Shown one piece after another: positions 20,036 to 32,423 of a DNA stretch of 64,000 nucleotides. The number at the start of each line of letters is the position of its first letter. The first letter of the stretch is position 1. Source of the stretch: Rhipicephalus microplus (Eukaryota > Arthropoda > Arachnida > Ixodida > Ixodidae). The stretch lies in NCBI RefSeq assembly GCF_043290135.1, contig NC_134707.1, positions 70,857,906 to 70,921,905 of the forward strand. Reading direction: 5' to 3'. The notes beneath the pieces were generated by a model. The model did no database searches and was not told the origin of the DNA. It saw only the letters and a program-made list of their open reading frames with translations. The position numbers and the translations under genes are program-made.

Positions 20036-20870
20036 ACAGAGAGAGATGTAGACTTTATTAATATCCAGCATATTGCTGGGATGGGCTCCCACCTAGGGCC
20101 CAACGGAGAGAATGGGTCTGCCGGCAGCTTCCTTGGCCTGCTGAATTGCCCTAAGTTGCTTGTCCAGGCCCGAACTGAGCAGCGCAGTCCGCCAACGCGC
20201 CCGAAGTTCTTCATTTGAGGCCGCGACCCTGGAATTTCTGACTAATGCTGGACATTTTCACAGGATATGGTCAAGAGTGGCTCTAGTGGTACAGTACTGG
20301 CATAGATGAGAACTATAGACGTCGGGATATATGTGATGCATGTTGACAGGGTTCGTGTATGTGCGTGTTTGTAGCTGCCGCCACTGAACGGACTGGGCCA
20401 AATTTAGCATGGGGTGAGGTGGAGGGTACTCCCGCCTTTGCAGTCGATAGTGTTGAATTATCTCATTAAATTTAGTGAGCCGATCGTCCCATTTCCGCAC
20501 TGGCGCATAAAGGTCTGTTAGGGTGGCCGCTTCGTCTGACGTGACTCGGAACGTAAGAGCTCGAGCCACGTTGTGCGCCACTTCGTTCGGATGGGGTTCG
20601 CTCCGCGTTACCTAGTGGTGTGTGGGCAGGGAACCACAAGATGTGCACGTATTCGTCCGCCTCGTGAATTTTGCTTGTACTGAGAATCCGCAACGCCTCG
20701 GGGGAGATTCTGCCGCTGGCGTAGTTTCGAATGGCTGTCTGCGAGTCGCTGAGTACACATGATGCATTAGTGTGGGCTATTGCCATCGCGATAGCAACTT
20801 CGTCTGCCGTTTCTATGTTCCGTGTAATGATTGACTGCATTTTTCCTCCCAACATCAACTGCTCAGCGTT
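20036..20870 (-). pseudogene. LINE 3' fragment: RNase H end and C-terminal domain
   Basis: On the minus strand, VAIAMAIAHTNASCVLSDSQ and TAIRNYASGRIS match the middle of a LINE RNase H, followed by HILWFPAHTP. After a frameshift near 20580, MLNLAQSVQWRQLQTRTYTN and CQYCTTRATLDHIL give the C-terminal CCHC-like finger. One in-frame TGA sits where Trp is expected. The tail (SNEELRARWRTALLSS) is the counterpart of the tail at 2450-2575. 5'-truncated and dead. Confidence 0.7.
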
Positions 20871-20974
20871 TCATATTTTATATTGAGTTAGTCACAAGAA
20901 GTCTAGGTGTTTTTCTGGTACGCCAAGTTGCCTCCACGTTTATGCGTATTGTCCGGTCGCAACCTTGAAGCTGA

Positions 20975-21092
20975 TTTGGGCGCACGTTAAAGAACCCCAG
21001 GTGGTCAAAATTTCCGGAGCCCTCCACTACGGCGTCTCTCATAATCATATGGTGGTTTTGGGACGTTAAACCCCACAAATCAATCAATCAAT
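20975..21092 (+). mobile_element. SINE 3' end (Ruka-like)
   Basis: GCGCACGTTAAAGAACCCCA, CCACTACGGCGTCTCTCATA and GGTTTTGGGACGTTAAACCC, ending in (AATC)n, are the tail of the same SINE family as 12196-12434. The tRNA-like head is missing. Confidence 0.85.
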
Positions 21093-21749
21093 CAACCTTG
21101 AAGCTCGTCAACAACGGTATGCACCTCAACCACTCTGGCCCGTCTCGCCACGCCCGTAACGCCCTAAATATCAGCTCTAAATTGCTTTACACATGTAGTA
21201 TAGCACTTTATTGAACCTTTCAGGTTCAATCTTCCCCACTTTGATCACAAGCAAAGTTGTGAACAGACGTATCCAGGCCCACTGAGACCAAATTCATTGC
21301 CTCTCCGGGCCCCCTCCTCTCCTCTGTGTTTTTGGCTTTGCCACGGCCATCGAACGAACAGAACTACGATTGCAGCCTTTCGCAAAATAATCCTAACGGG
21401 GTAACCAGAAGGGGGAGGGGGCAAGCAAGAACTTGTTTTTTTTAGTTTACGTGTTTCTTAATACACGTAAAACATCTATGTGCCTGAGCTGGTTGATAAA
21501 GAAGGTTTTAAACCTTCTTTATAAACCTCCCCGGACAAAAAATGTATTTCAGCAACCACAGCCATACCTCTAGCCCACACACCAAAAAAATTCGAAGATT
21601 ATTGGCGGATGCGGCCAAACGTGGCGCCTAGAATAAGCCACGCTTTTCTGCCACGAAACAACTGTAAAAGTAATTTGGTCAAATGTTATGAGTTGACTGT
21701 GTTTCCTCTATTCGAGCAGACATTTTTTTCACGAGATCATCGGTACAAA
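21093..21749. other. No recognisable gene
   Basis: Non-coding sequence with a G-rich tract near 21410. Nothing assignable. Confidence 0.4.
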
Positions 21750-24420
21750 TGCAACAGCACGACGTGTTCCTGCGTGCCTTCACCGCAGCATCCACCCCAA
21801 AAGGCTAAGTTGTTCCTAGCCTAGTACTGCGCGCTTACCATAGATACGTGACTCAGTCACGCTACACGGTGCTGCACAATCAATATAACAAGCCCCCTAC
21901 AAATCATGGTTAACCACCTCGACGAGACAGTTTGTCATCGACCGGGGACGAGTTATGGACAACGTGCTCTGTTTCCTTGTTGCAGCCACTACCACAGGTG
22001 GCAGTTGAGAGTTTTGCTCTGGCAGAAGTATAAACGTCTGTACTTTCGTGGAAACAGTTGAGAAATGTGCGTCATTAGAGTCGCTTCATTACTCACTTAG
22101 ACGACATATTATGGGGTTTGCTCTATAGAATGCTTTGCGGCCACAATTAACGCCGAGGATAGTACAGCGCGTTTTGCAATATGTATCGAGCGTACGATGT
22201 TATTAAGAAACAGTGCTGTATAAGAAGCGCGATGATGCAGCGCGCAAAGTCAGCCGAATGAGGCACGCGTAAAAAATGTTGCACTAAATCATGCCACAAG
22301 CTCAACTAATCGTGATCAGAATTCAGACAAGCGATTTGACTCCAGGAGTGATTAACACTATTTCGCGATCTCCTAGGTATGTGTACCGTACAACGTTTAT
22401 GATGCAGCCTTTATTTCCTCAGTAGCACACCATGCTCTACGTTCATCTAGCTGATCTGTATGCACGTTGTGGTGTCGCCAACTCATGCAATGTTCGTACG
22501 CCAGCGGAGCTGTAAAGACGAAACCAGGGATGTGATGGTTAGACATCAACACATACTCATCTTGGTTGCAATGTCACTATACTATTGTGAAAGAGTCATT
22601 GTATCTAGGATAACTGACAGTTGGACGTGTTGGTAAAAGTTGGTGATGAAGCAAACGCTAAAGAATACACACACTCAGAAAAGACTCAGACGAGCGCTTA
22701 CTAGCAACTGAATATTTTATTTTGAAACGAACACTAATATATGCATAAGACGCATGTATGTCATTCCGAACCTTCCCCTGTCATCATCCACGGAGTGATA
22801 TACCAAAAAACCACTCCCTTAATCGACGGCCCATAACCGGAAAAAAACATGTTTAGATTCTGCCCAAAAACTAGCAAAAGAAACAGTAAAAAGAAACTGC
22901 ACTTGGTTATGTTACGTCGAAAAAGGCAAACTCCGCATCTCTTAGTAAACATACGCTTTATGGACGCAACTGTCACCTCCTTTGCTTATTCTATACGCTT
23001 CTTTCATTTCCCTCGTTGTCCGCTGCTTGCGTGTGTCACTTATTCGTGTGTATGAAAATGATGACAGTGATGATGACAGGGGGAGATTCGGAATGACGTA
23101 CATGCGTGTTATGCATATGTTAGTGCTCGCTTCGAAATAAAATTTTCAATTGCCAGTAAGCGCTTGTCTGTGCACTGTCTGAGTGTGTGTTTTTAGCGTT
23201 TGTTTCATCATGAGTCATTATTTACAGTTCCTTTAGCTGTGCAATTAAAAGGGCTACGTTCTTGGCGTCGGTCACCTAACCCAAATTGTTACACAGACCT
23301 TGTTGCTGCTGCAATGTATTTGTGCTGTAGGGAAGCGTAAATTTTGGCTTTTATGGCCTGCTTTCACGGTTATTGTTGGTGTTTTTTTTAAATATTAGTT
23401 CTATGTTACCGCTTGTCCTTGCTGTCCTCTTCATCCGAAATTTACATTTTTCCCACTGGCAGCTGTAAAAAACAAAAAAAAAGAACACTCATGTTTCAAA
23501 TCTGATGCGAATGCATCAAGAAACATTGTCTCAAGTCAATCGCCTGCAAAAAACAATAAACTGAGTTGTATCTCAGAGCACTTTACTCAACTTGGAACAC
23601 CGGAAGCATTCGCGTATATGAACGACTCATATGTGAGAAACTCCTTGTCGCTTCTTTGCTCAGAAAGGAGTCGGGGATGCGTAAAAAGAGTTTCCGTAAT
23701 GAGGCGATAAGAGTGAGCAGAAAGACCGGCTGGGCATTGGGAGAGAAGCGTTTCTTTTTCCTTTTTCTGCACTAGTGCCTCAGGCTCGGCGAAAGCTGGA
23801 GCGTGGAGGAATAGGGTTATTAAATGTTTTCGCGCGAATATGCAGGAATCAAGCTTTTGGGTAAACAGTTCGTTAACACGCGCCGGAGAAATAGCAACAA
23901 GAAAAAGAAAGCGTTCACAGACCGTTCGTCGTTCTGAAAGCTGTGACAGCATACGCCACGCTCGCAAGGCGAAAACAAAGCAACCTCACGCTGCGTCGCA
24001 GAACGCGTTCCATTACAGGGGAGCCCCTGACAGTTAAGCTCTTCGCATCAGCGGCACTGGGGAGCGAGCAATTAGCGCTAAGTGCCGGAGCGTGCGAACG
24101 CCTGGAAACGTGAGTAAACAAAACACAACATAAAAATGGGTAGTGCTATGCGTCAACGCGCAGTGCTGCAGTCGGAAGCAATGTTGTAAACAAGGTGCTG
24201 GAACCGTCGTTGAAAACATGCTTGCTTTGAAAAAAAAAACTGAAACAAAAAGCTTTTCATGCCAGCCTCTTTTCAGAGAGCACAGCACCTGAGTTGCTGC
24301 CATGCCGTGCTCTCAGAATCTTTTGCTGAGAGGCGGGTTCAGGGCTGCAAGACCATTTCACTGTATTTCTTTAATGATTTCGTTGGCCTTGGTTTGCTAA
24401 TTAGCATGTCTGTGTATGCT
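21750..24420. repeat. Copy 1 of a diverged multi-kilobase duplication
   Basis: Colinear blocks match 48100-52900. Examples: AGATACGTGACTCAGTCACG (21843; 48196), ACAGTTTGTCATCGA (21928; 48283), ATCTGTATGCACGTTGTGG against ATCTGTATGCGCGATTGGG, then further blocks at 23690-24340 against 52170-52850. This copy contains a MITE (22644-23210) that the other lacks. No protein is conserved between the two, so the unit is probably non-coding or an unnamed old repeat. Confidence 0.6.
22644..23210. mobile_element. MITE-like element with about 145-bp inverted arms
   Basis: Left arm 22644-22788 (TGATGAAGCAAACGCTAAAG...) and right arm 23068-23210 (...TTTTAGCGTTTGTTTCATCA) are reverse complements with scattered differences, including TATGCATAAGACGCATGTATG against its partner. 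The 280-bp centre has no coding motif. Target duplication unclear. Long inverted arms imply a stable hairpin if transcribed. Confidence 0.8.
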
Positions 24421-26272
24421 GATCAAATGGGTTTATATGGGCAAGAACATGCTCGTTTCGGGACAGAGAAAGCATGATCCCTTTTTATTAGTTTACCTTA
24501 AGCGTGAGACTCAGTTGTTCGAAGATCTGTATAATCATCGCGTGTAGTGCAACGAAACGAACGGGAAACTGTGGTATCATGGTATGTAGTACAATAAAAC
24601 GACTTAACACTAAGGTAGGGAGGAACACGAGCACCTGTGCAATTATTTCGCATTTTGTTTCGTTCTTTCGCTGCACTAGTTATGATGACATTAAAGTTCA
24701 AATAAACACTCGCCCAACCTTCGGCTTTTTGAAGCTGTAATACTTTTGATTGCCGGCCCTAATATTCTGATAAAAAATAAACGTGACAGAAAGTTTTGAC
24801 ACACACACACACACAAAGGCATACACACAAAGTAATGCGATATAATACAGCAACCTATGCTTAAGCCCAACACCGTACAGCAATATTCATATGCGTTTTC
24901 TCGTGCTTATGTGCACCTTTGCGGTACGCCGAAGTCATCTGCAAATCTACTAAAGTTCTACATAACTATTCTTACCATTTCTTCCAGGTAAAGTCATTAC
25001 GATAGTTCTGAGAATGCATTAAGAAGTATTCCAAACATTGCACCTTTTGTCTGGCCACTTTCTTGATCCCATTTTCTCTTCGAGAAACAGCTGTAGCTGT
25101 GAAATTATTTCATGAATAGTGGCTATGATTTGAGGTATTTCGGTTTTTCTTATTTTTGTTTTAATACCTATGAAGCCTAAAAAAGCATTACATAAGGGCT
25201 GGGCGTACATATGTTCAAGATACATTGGTCAGAAATAACATTATAATAGGCATAATTGAGCATAACATGAATAAGGTGGGTACATGAATACACAATATAT
25301 ACAAACAGTTGGAATGATGAATATCAGTTCGAGTGGCTTTTATTCTGAAAAGTGATGATCTACTTTGATGAATGCGGGTGCGCAAATTAGGGCAGAAATT
25401 TGGTGAAGCTGGCTGTTCTAAGTGGTGGCTATGCGGAAAAAAAGAGAATGTTGTTTCATTGGTCGTTGATGACGCATTGCATCAAGGGCTGCTAGAATTT
25501 CTGCGATGTTACATTCATTTCCATTTTTCCATGAAACCTAAATGACTGGGTTTGTTCTGTTTGAGACTCCTCAACCGATCGACAGGTGAAGTTACTGTGA
25601 TTTATCCTATATAGCGTCTTGTAGAAGTCAGTTTGGTGTCTACGTAGAACGAAGCCAGTTGTTTTTTTAACACTTTTGATCCTATCTTTATGGATACCAG
25701 CATAGAACTGTGACCGTTCGACGTGTAACCTGGTGACACGACGAAGTATAGAAATGACGTTCTGACGTGACGGGACCTGATGACATTATCATGGCATGAA
25801 ACAATTTCGCTTGACATGGATGGCAGCCTCACCAGCCCGGCCCATATTCTGCGACGTTGCCCATGCATTCACCGCTGCTTTCGCAATCAGTGAAAGTAAG
25901 CAGGCCTGAGCAGAAGAGTAAGATATTTTTGCTCGTAGTCTTGATCCATCAGCTGCACGTGTGCACTGCTGAGCACGAGGTCGTGGGCTTGATTTTTCTG
26001 GGGTCGTGCCATTGCGTCGATGGGAAAGTATGAAAAAGCCTGTTTACCACGCATGGCGAGCCGGTTGAAAGCCTGTTAAACAATTGCAAGCTAATGAATG
26101 TTGTACTGGAGCCCGTATGACGACACACCTTCTATAGTGTGGTATGCAGGTTTGAAATGTGAAGGTTTACGAGTAGCATGAATAGTAAAAAAAAAAACAG
26201 GCGTAAGTCATTTATCCAAGTCCTAAATGCGCATAAAGAAGTGAGTCTCTAGTGCGACAAAAATTGCGCATT
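24421..26272. other. No recognisable gene
   Basis: AT-rich non-coding DNA with a short (CA)n at 24798-24816. Short frames on both strands are without recognisable motifs. Confidence 0.4.
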
Positions 26273-29200
26273 TTGTTTGTTTGTTTGTTTGTTTGTTTGT
26301 TTCTTTCTTTCTTTATTAGTTTATTAAGAACAATGGCAAAACTGTCCAAGGAGACATGGTGAAAGGCAAACATTGCTTCACTGGGTTATGCCACCCATAC
26401 AGCAGCAGCAGCAGCAGAAAAATGCATACACAAATATTAAAGGGTACAAGAAAATCAAATAATACACCTCTGAACAATATCACACATTTATACAGCAATA
26501 AAAAAATAAAAGAAAACATGAGTACAATTTTACAAATACATTGCTCGCAACTCCCAAGCAGAAAAATAAAATCGTATTATACTGATCTACACAAACAAAA
26601 AAAAAAGCTAGGAAAAACTTGAAGGGCTCACAATTCACATGTGGGAAGAGAAAAAGAAAGATTAACACAATACATAACATTTATACTAAGCCATAGTACT
26701 CTTTTATTTGCATTAGTCCTCTGAACTTATCAATTCTTTCATTGTTTTTTGATACGCTTACTTCCTAATTCTGTATTGAGGAGATAGATGGTGAAGGTAT
26801 AGCCATTGAGGAGGTTAAAAATTCGAACCGCAAGATTTTGTTCCCCGTATTTTGTTCTGCTATGTGGTATAAATACAGAACTATTTCTGAATTTGTAGCC
26901 TGTCGTTTTCCCACTGTACTTACTCTGGAAGGAATGTTTGTCAGACTTAAGTTGCCGCATAATTTCCAGAAATAGTTTGTATGTGCATAGTTTGGGCACC
27001 TTTAATATTTTACTTTTGAAATAATATATTTGAGTGCTTATAATACGTATTAAATTTTCTATTGCACGTAGTGCACGGTTTTGAAGCATTCGAAGTGATC
27101 TTAAAGTTTACTCTGTTGTAGTGGACCAAACTAGAAAACAGTACGTTAAACGGGAATGTATAAGTAGATTGTAGATGCGGTGCTTCACGCTTGTTGGTAG
27201 TAAATATCGCGGCCTGTTTAATGCATCTACAGCGCGGGCAATACTACTTTTGAAAGAATCTGTATGTGGTGACCACGACATGTTCTCGCGGAATATAACC
27301 GTACGAAAATTCACTATACATTACTGTTGAATAGTTACTTTTTGAAGCTGTAGCTGAGCGTGACAAGCCGTTTAAAACAAACAGCAAGTATTTTGTTTTA
27401 CTTAAGTTTATTTGAAGTTTATTTGCATTAAGCCACATATCTCATCTTTGTAGCCAGGTGTTGGCTTGTTCAAAAATGCTGTGCAATTTCTTTATGAGAA
27501 GAACACGTTAGCGTCGTCGGCATATTGTATAATATTAAAGTAGCCCTGTACCTATACAATATAATTCATATACAAAAAAAAAGAGAACGGGTCCTAAACC
27601 GGAACCTTGGGGTACACCGTACATTGTGGTCTGAATTTTAGAGGTAGTGCCATTGATCATAGTATACTGGGTTCGTGTCATTAGATAGCTTTTTATTAAG
27701 GATAAAGGGACGCCACGAATACCATAGTGAGGTAGTTTTTCGAAAAGAACGTTGTGTATCACGTAATCAAATGCTTTTCTAAAATAAAAAAATGAACCAA
27801 GGGTTACCATTCGATTATCGATGTTGTCAAGAATTTGTTGTTTTATTTCAAATAAAGCTGTTTCTAAAGATTTACTTTAACAGAAACCATATTGCTTTTG
27901 TGTAATTAAGTTTTTCGTGTTTAAAAAGCCCCTCAGTCTGTTGGTTGTTATGTGTTCAGCAATTTTCGCGAAAACTGATAGTACGGATAATGGTCTCTAG
28001 AAATTCATATCAATAGCTGGTCCATCTAAATGAATAATGGTCACTCGATCTACATTCATTTTATCCGGGAACACGCCATTTGAAAGAATTAGATTACAGA
28101 TATGAGTTAGTGGTATGCTAATACATTCACTAACGGTTTTCCGTGGCTGCACATTTACATCGTCAGCACCAGCCGCACAACCGTCTTTAAGTGATGAGAT
28201 TTTGCCCTGGACCTCCTGCTCGTCGGTGGCTACCAAGAACAAAATAGAAGAACCCCTATTTGCGATATATTCAGGTGGAGAGACTGGTACATTGGGTTGT
28301 GAAGATGAACCAACATCTGTAAATTGGACATTGAATGAACTTCTGACAGACCACTTTGTTGGAGAGTAACTTTATTTCTTTCTGGGAGCCAGTTTATTAC
28401 CTCATTCATCGTCCTCCATATGAGATGAAATTTTCCCGATACAGCAGTGAATTTATTAATGTAATATCCGTTTTTGGCGCGTTTAATATCAGAATTTGTT
28501 TATTTCGTTCTGATTCAAACGCCCGCAAGTTTTCGCTTTTACTTCTTAGAAAAATTTGAGAAAGAACTTTGCGCGCTTTAATTCTGGTATAGAGCTCACG
28601 TGAAATCCAAGGCTTTGTTGCTTTTTGTGTTTTTTGAGCTTCACAAGAGGGAAGCATCTGTCGTATAAAACCAAGAATATGGTTATAAAAACATCGTAAG
28701 CTGTGTTTGCGTCTGTATTCGTAATGACTTCGTTCCACTTATAGCAAGAAATTGATTCTACAAATGTTTTTACGTTTTGTTTGAACTATATCCTTCTGTA
28801 GTTTTCAGGTGTTGTTTGACAAGGCGGTTCAAGAGGTAGCGGACAATATATTGGTAAATGATCGCTAAGATCACACAACAGGACCCCTACTCTGGTAGAT
28901 TTCGTAGAAAAACTTGCTATACAGAGGCAAAGCGTTGTCTGTGTTGTAGGTGTAATTCGTGTGGGCCCGTCAATGACATTTGAACACCCGTATGATTCAA
29001 AAGTTTCTTAAAAACGCCTAAAATGTCAATTTATCTGGCAAGCGTCTTTGTTAAAGTCACCTATTAAGGCTGTTTGGGTTTAAGTTGAGTGCTTAGATGT
29101 AATAATTTTTCAGTAAAATCCAGAAATACGCTTAGTGACTTTGAGGGCGTACGATAAACAAGTGCAATCAATGTTTTCAAGCACTGAATACCAATACGTT

Positions 29201-29436
29201 CATATGATTCATTAACAACTCCGAGATAAGGAAGAATACTGTAAGACTTATCATAGCGCACATAAAAAGCAATTCCGCCACCCCGCTTCTTCGCTCGATA
29301 TGCAGATATACAGTCATATCTGGAAATGAAACATATTCATCCGTAGATGTAAGCGATGTCTCGCTAAAGCAAAATATGTCAAAACGGTGTTTCAGATCCG
29401 CTAGGTGTAAATTAACATCATCAAACTTATTTTTGG
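26273..29436 (-). pseudogene. CR1/jockey-like LINE, endonuclease and reverse transcriptase, decayed
   Basis: Minus strand, 5' to 3'. Endonuclease starts near 29436 with NKFDDVNLHLADLKHRFDIF and FSETSLTSTDEYVSFPD. KPWISRELYTRIKARK (about 28610) is the linker. KDGCAAGADDVNV corresponds to the usual GPDG motif. FRKAFDYVIHNVLFEKLPHY is RT motif A, GVPQGSGLGPVLFF is the next motif, and YADDANV-like sequence lies near 27510. WLNANKLQINLSKTKYLLF and SWSPHTDSFKSSIAR follow, then TYCFLVWSTTTE. The 3' end has a CAG-rich untranslated stretch and (TTTG/TTTC)n on the plus strand at 26273-26317 as tail. Many frameshifts; no RNase H. ORF1 is absent, so it is 5'-truncated. Confidence 0.75.
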
Positions 29437-29658
29437 ATGCGCACAGCGGGTCTCTGTATCCAATATGCGTCTTCTGTCTCTCATTGCCCATCAGCAGCGA
29501 TTGGAATGTTCCTGTACGAAATACAGGTCCATCAATGTCGCTCTCGTGCCTGCTCAGGTTTCTCTCCTGTGCAACGCTGCGCTGACGGCCAGCGTCAACG
29601 CCGCCGGTCAGCGTTTGCACCCGCTGCTTCGCATCTACACATGGTTCTGCTTTTAGAA
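29430..29658 (-). repeat. Inverted repeat, left partner of 30776-31000
   Basis: Reverse complement matches 30776-31000: AACCATGTGTAGATGCGAAG, GGCGTTGACGCTGGCCGTCA, GCAATGAGAGACAGAAGACG and GAGACCCGCTG blocks recur with about 80 percent identity by eye. The pair encloses GTCC-rich element copy A. Confidence 0.7.
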
Positions 29659-29778
29659 GGAAGAATGTGTAATTTTTTAGGTCCTTATAGTTGCATTGGA
29701 AAGTTTGCACTAAATGTGGCTGGTGAGTTTCTTTTATTCGCATCAATTGTTACCAAGCCGGCTGAAAAAAAAAATTCC

Positions 29779-30753
29779 AGCATATTCACGTAGTGAATGA
29801 TGGAGAGTGGGGTGAAGCCTTCGTCGGTCCATTCGTTCTTGCTTCCGTCCATCCATGCGTCCGTCCATGTGACCGTCCATGCGTACATCCGCCCGTCCCT
29901 GCGTTCGTTCATGCATCCGCCCCTGCGTCCGTTCATGCGTCCATCCATGCATCTGTCAGTGTGTCCGTTCGTCCATCTATTCAACACTCCAAGTACCACC
30001 ATCTCGCACCTTTTCATCATATATTCCCCATATAGAAGCACCACCATCCAGCGGACTTCCAAGGACTAAACGAGAGGTGGCACACGCACACTTTCTTACG
30101 GCTTGCGCTTCGGGTCTACTTCCGACCTTTATCCACCTCGAGTTCATAGTATATACTAGCTCACTGTATTCAAGACACTGCGGCCCAACGCTCGCTAAAC
30201 CTTGCATAAACCAAAGAGGTTACGCCCAGCGAGTATAACGTAACAACCCTTTCTTGTCAGATAGTGCTCAATGTACATGCCAAGGACTGCTAATGGGAAA
30301 TGAGAGACAGGAAAATTCGGCTTTCACTTTCTTACGGCTTGCGCTTCGCATCTACTTCCCACTTTTAACCATCTCGAGCTCATGGTATATACTAGTTCAT
30401 TGTATTCATGGCACTGCGGCTCAGCGCTCGCTAAGCCTTTCTAAAACTAAGGAGTTTACACGCAGCGAGTATAACGTAGCAACCCTTTCTTGTTAGATAG
30501 TGCTCAATGTGCATGCCAATGGCTGCTAATGGGAATTGCAGCGAGCGCGTTCACAAAAAGTCGAATGCTCCTGTCTCTCATTCCACTTTTGCAGCCATTG
30601 GCAAGCACATTGAGCACTATCTTTTTTTGTTCAACTACGCACAGTAGTCTCTCACCGGCACCACCTTGGAGGTCAAAATGTTATACTTGTTACACACTAT
30701 AATGGCTACGAGGGACGAATGGGTGCCGCTATAAAGAGCTTCGCTGCTAAAAA
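29779..30753 (+). mobile_element. GTCC-rich non-autonomous element, copy A
   Basis: Order of parts: AGCATATTCACGTAGTGAAT end; minisatellite of GTCC/GTTC/GTGC tetranucleotides (29840-29975); CACTCCAAGTACCACCATCT; a 210-bp module (TTCTTACGGCTTGCGCTTCG ... ATAGTGCTCAATGTACATGC) present twice; ACCACCTTGGAGGTCAAAAT; end CTATAAAGAGCTTCGCTGCTAAAA. The frames of 80-125 codons within are low-complexity readings of the tetranucleotides. No transposase. Confidence 0.75.
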
Positions 30754-30775
30754 GTTACACCATCTCCCGCTAAAG

Positions 30776-31000
30776 GGAACCATGTGTGGATGCAAAGCAG
30801 CGGGCGCTAACACTTACACTGACGGTGGCGTTAACGCTGGCTGTCAAGGCACCGTTGCGCAGGACAGAAACCTGGGGAGGCGCAAAGAATGCAGCAATGT
30901 ACCGGTGTTTCCTTTTGAAACATGCTAATCGCTGCTGCTGTTAATGGCAATGAGAGACAGCAGACTGCGATTGGACACAGAGACCCGCAGTTCGCCTTTA
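30776..31000 (+). repeat. Inverted repeat, right partner of 29430-29658
   Basis: Follows copy A directly. Its continuation to about 31085 (CCACCCGCACTACCTTGGAT) resembles the 3' part of the GTCC-rich family, so this may be a diverged family member. A short (TA)n lies at 31089-31111. Confidence 0.65.
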
Positions 31001-31270
31001 TTGTAATCGCACGCTGCGAATTCTACTGTAAACAACGCGCAGAATAAATCTACCACCCGCACTACCTTGGATGCCAAGATAGAGCGCACATATATATATA
31101 TATATATATACGGGCTGCCCACTGAATGATTGTGCAAAGCTAGCAGTTGGATCTTTCAATCATGAAACTTGCTAACAGACGCTGCCTGCATCGGCGTTGG
31201 CGAGGCGAGATAGGAGAAGGATACATGTATGCACAATGGGGTTGGGGAGGGGGACGACGCTGGGACAGAT

Positions 31271-31540
31271 CAACACCGACTAAATTTCAAGGCCGAAAGG
31301 CTGCCGCAGTGACGTCGTAAGTTGGAGGCCCAGTTACCCAACTGAGCATGCTCAGTAAGACTTTTTTTTCCACATCTTTTATTCGGCCCAATCAAGCCGC
31401 AGCAGCTGCGAGAGCGGGAGCGTTGGTTCTCCTAAAACGCGAACGAAACACCGGCTTTCCGCCGCGTTCGCGGCGTAACTGGGCCTCCACCCTCTGACGT
31501 CACTGCGGCAGCCTTTCGGCCTTGAAATTTAGTCGGTTTT
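31271..31540. mobile_element. hAT-like MITE with 8-bp target duplication
   Basis: Inverted arms about 31275-31337 and 31475-31537 share ACCGACTAAATTTCAAGGCC and GGCTGCCGCAGTGACGTC to GGAGGCCCAGTTAC with few differences. GGACAGAT at 31263-31270 recurs at 31541-31548. An 8-bp duplication is characteristic of hAT-type transposition. The 270-bp element has no coding capacity. Confidence 0.82.
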
Positions 31541-31748
31541 GGACAGATGCCTCGAGAAGAGAGAGTGGAGTGCAAGCATAGAAAAAAAGAGAGGGTGAGT
31601 GACGTGCATGCGCAGTTAGAGTAGTTACGCCGCACACTAGAATGTGCTCGACCTTATAAAAAGCTTCACATTTCAAAACTGCCGCGTCGGTAATTGTGTT
31701 GGAAAAGTGAAGCCAGACGACCACCATCTCACTCCAAGCCCACTAATA

Positions 31749-32421
31749 CCCCTGTCACACGTTCCTTCTGAAGTGCACTTTGAGTGAGTGTACTTGCGCT
31801 CACGAAGTATCATTTTGGCGGTTCTCTGCTGCACGAGAAAGCGAAGTGTACTTTCGAAATGATGGCACTCGCAATTGACTGATTTGTAGCACAGTGTATA
31901 TTTGCTATTTTTTGCTCAGGTGTCTCATCGTCCGACCACGTCGCTTTCCTGGAAGTAGCACCTGGGGCATACGCCATCCTAAATGACTACAGAACAATTA
32001 CCGTATACATGTGAAAGTGTGCCAGGAAGTAAACAACGATACGAATGCAGCCATCGCACAGCATGTGCTGCCGCATTCCCCTAGCGGACGTGGCCACAAC
32101 TTGCCCGAAGGTGAGATTAGTGAGGGTTTTTGTTCTATTTCATGACTTGTTTTATTACATAGCAGTATTCCTCACAACGAAAACAATGATTTAAAAATAG
32201 TATTAGCGCTGCTTTCAACAACAGCGTATTTCTGTACAAGCCACTGGTACCAAGGCTACACACTTCATCACAGCCGTCAAGGGAGGTTGGCGAACACACT
32301 TGCCGGCAAGTGTACTTTGCAGCGAGTGACACTGAATGTTCTCGTGTAAGAGCGCGAAAATGACACTGGCGGCGAAGTGTACTCACTGAAAGTGCACTTA
32401 AGTTGCCATGTGTGACAGAGG
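31749..32421. mobile_element. 673-bp MITE with TA target duplication
   Basis: Ends CCCCTGTCACAC and, inverted at the right, CCTCTGTCACAC; similarity continues inward (AAGTGCACTTTGAGTGAG against AAGTGCACTTTCAGTGAG, then GTACACTT-type motifs). TA on both sides (31747-31748, 32422-32423). TA duplication suggests Tc1/mariner-type mobilisation. The interior is non-coding and also rich in AAGTGTACTT motifs. Confidence 0.75.
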
Positions 32422-32423
32422 TA

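Noticed and set aside
29797..30069. Arg/Pro/Cys/His-rich frames over the tetranucleotide tracts (also 35285-35995, 41362-41879, 53417-54030)
   Set aside because: Low-complexity readings of GTCC-type repeats in non-autonomous elements, open in several frames and on both strands.
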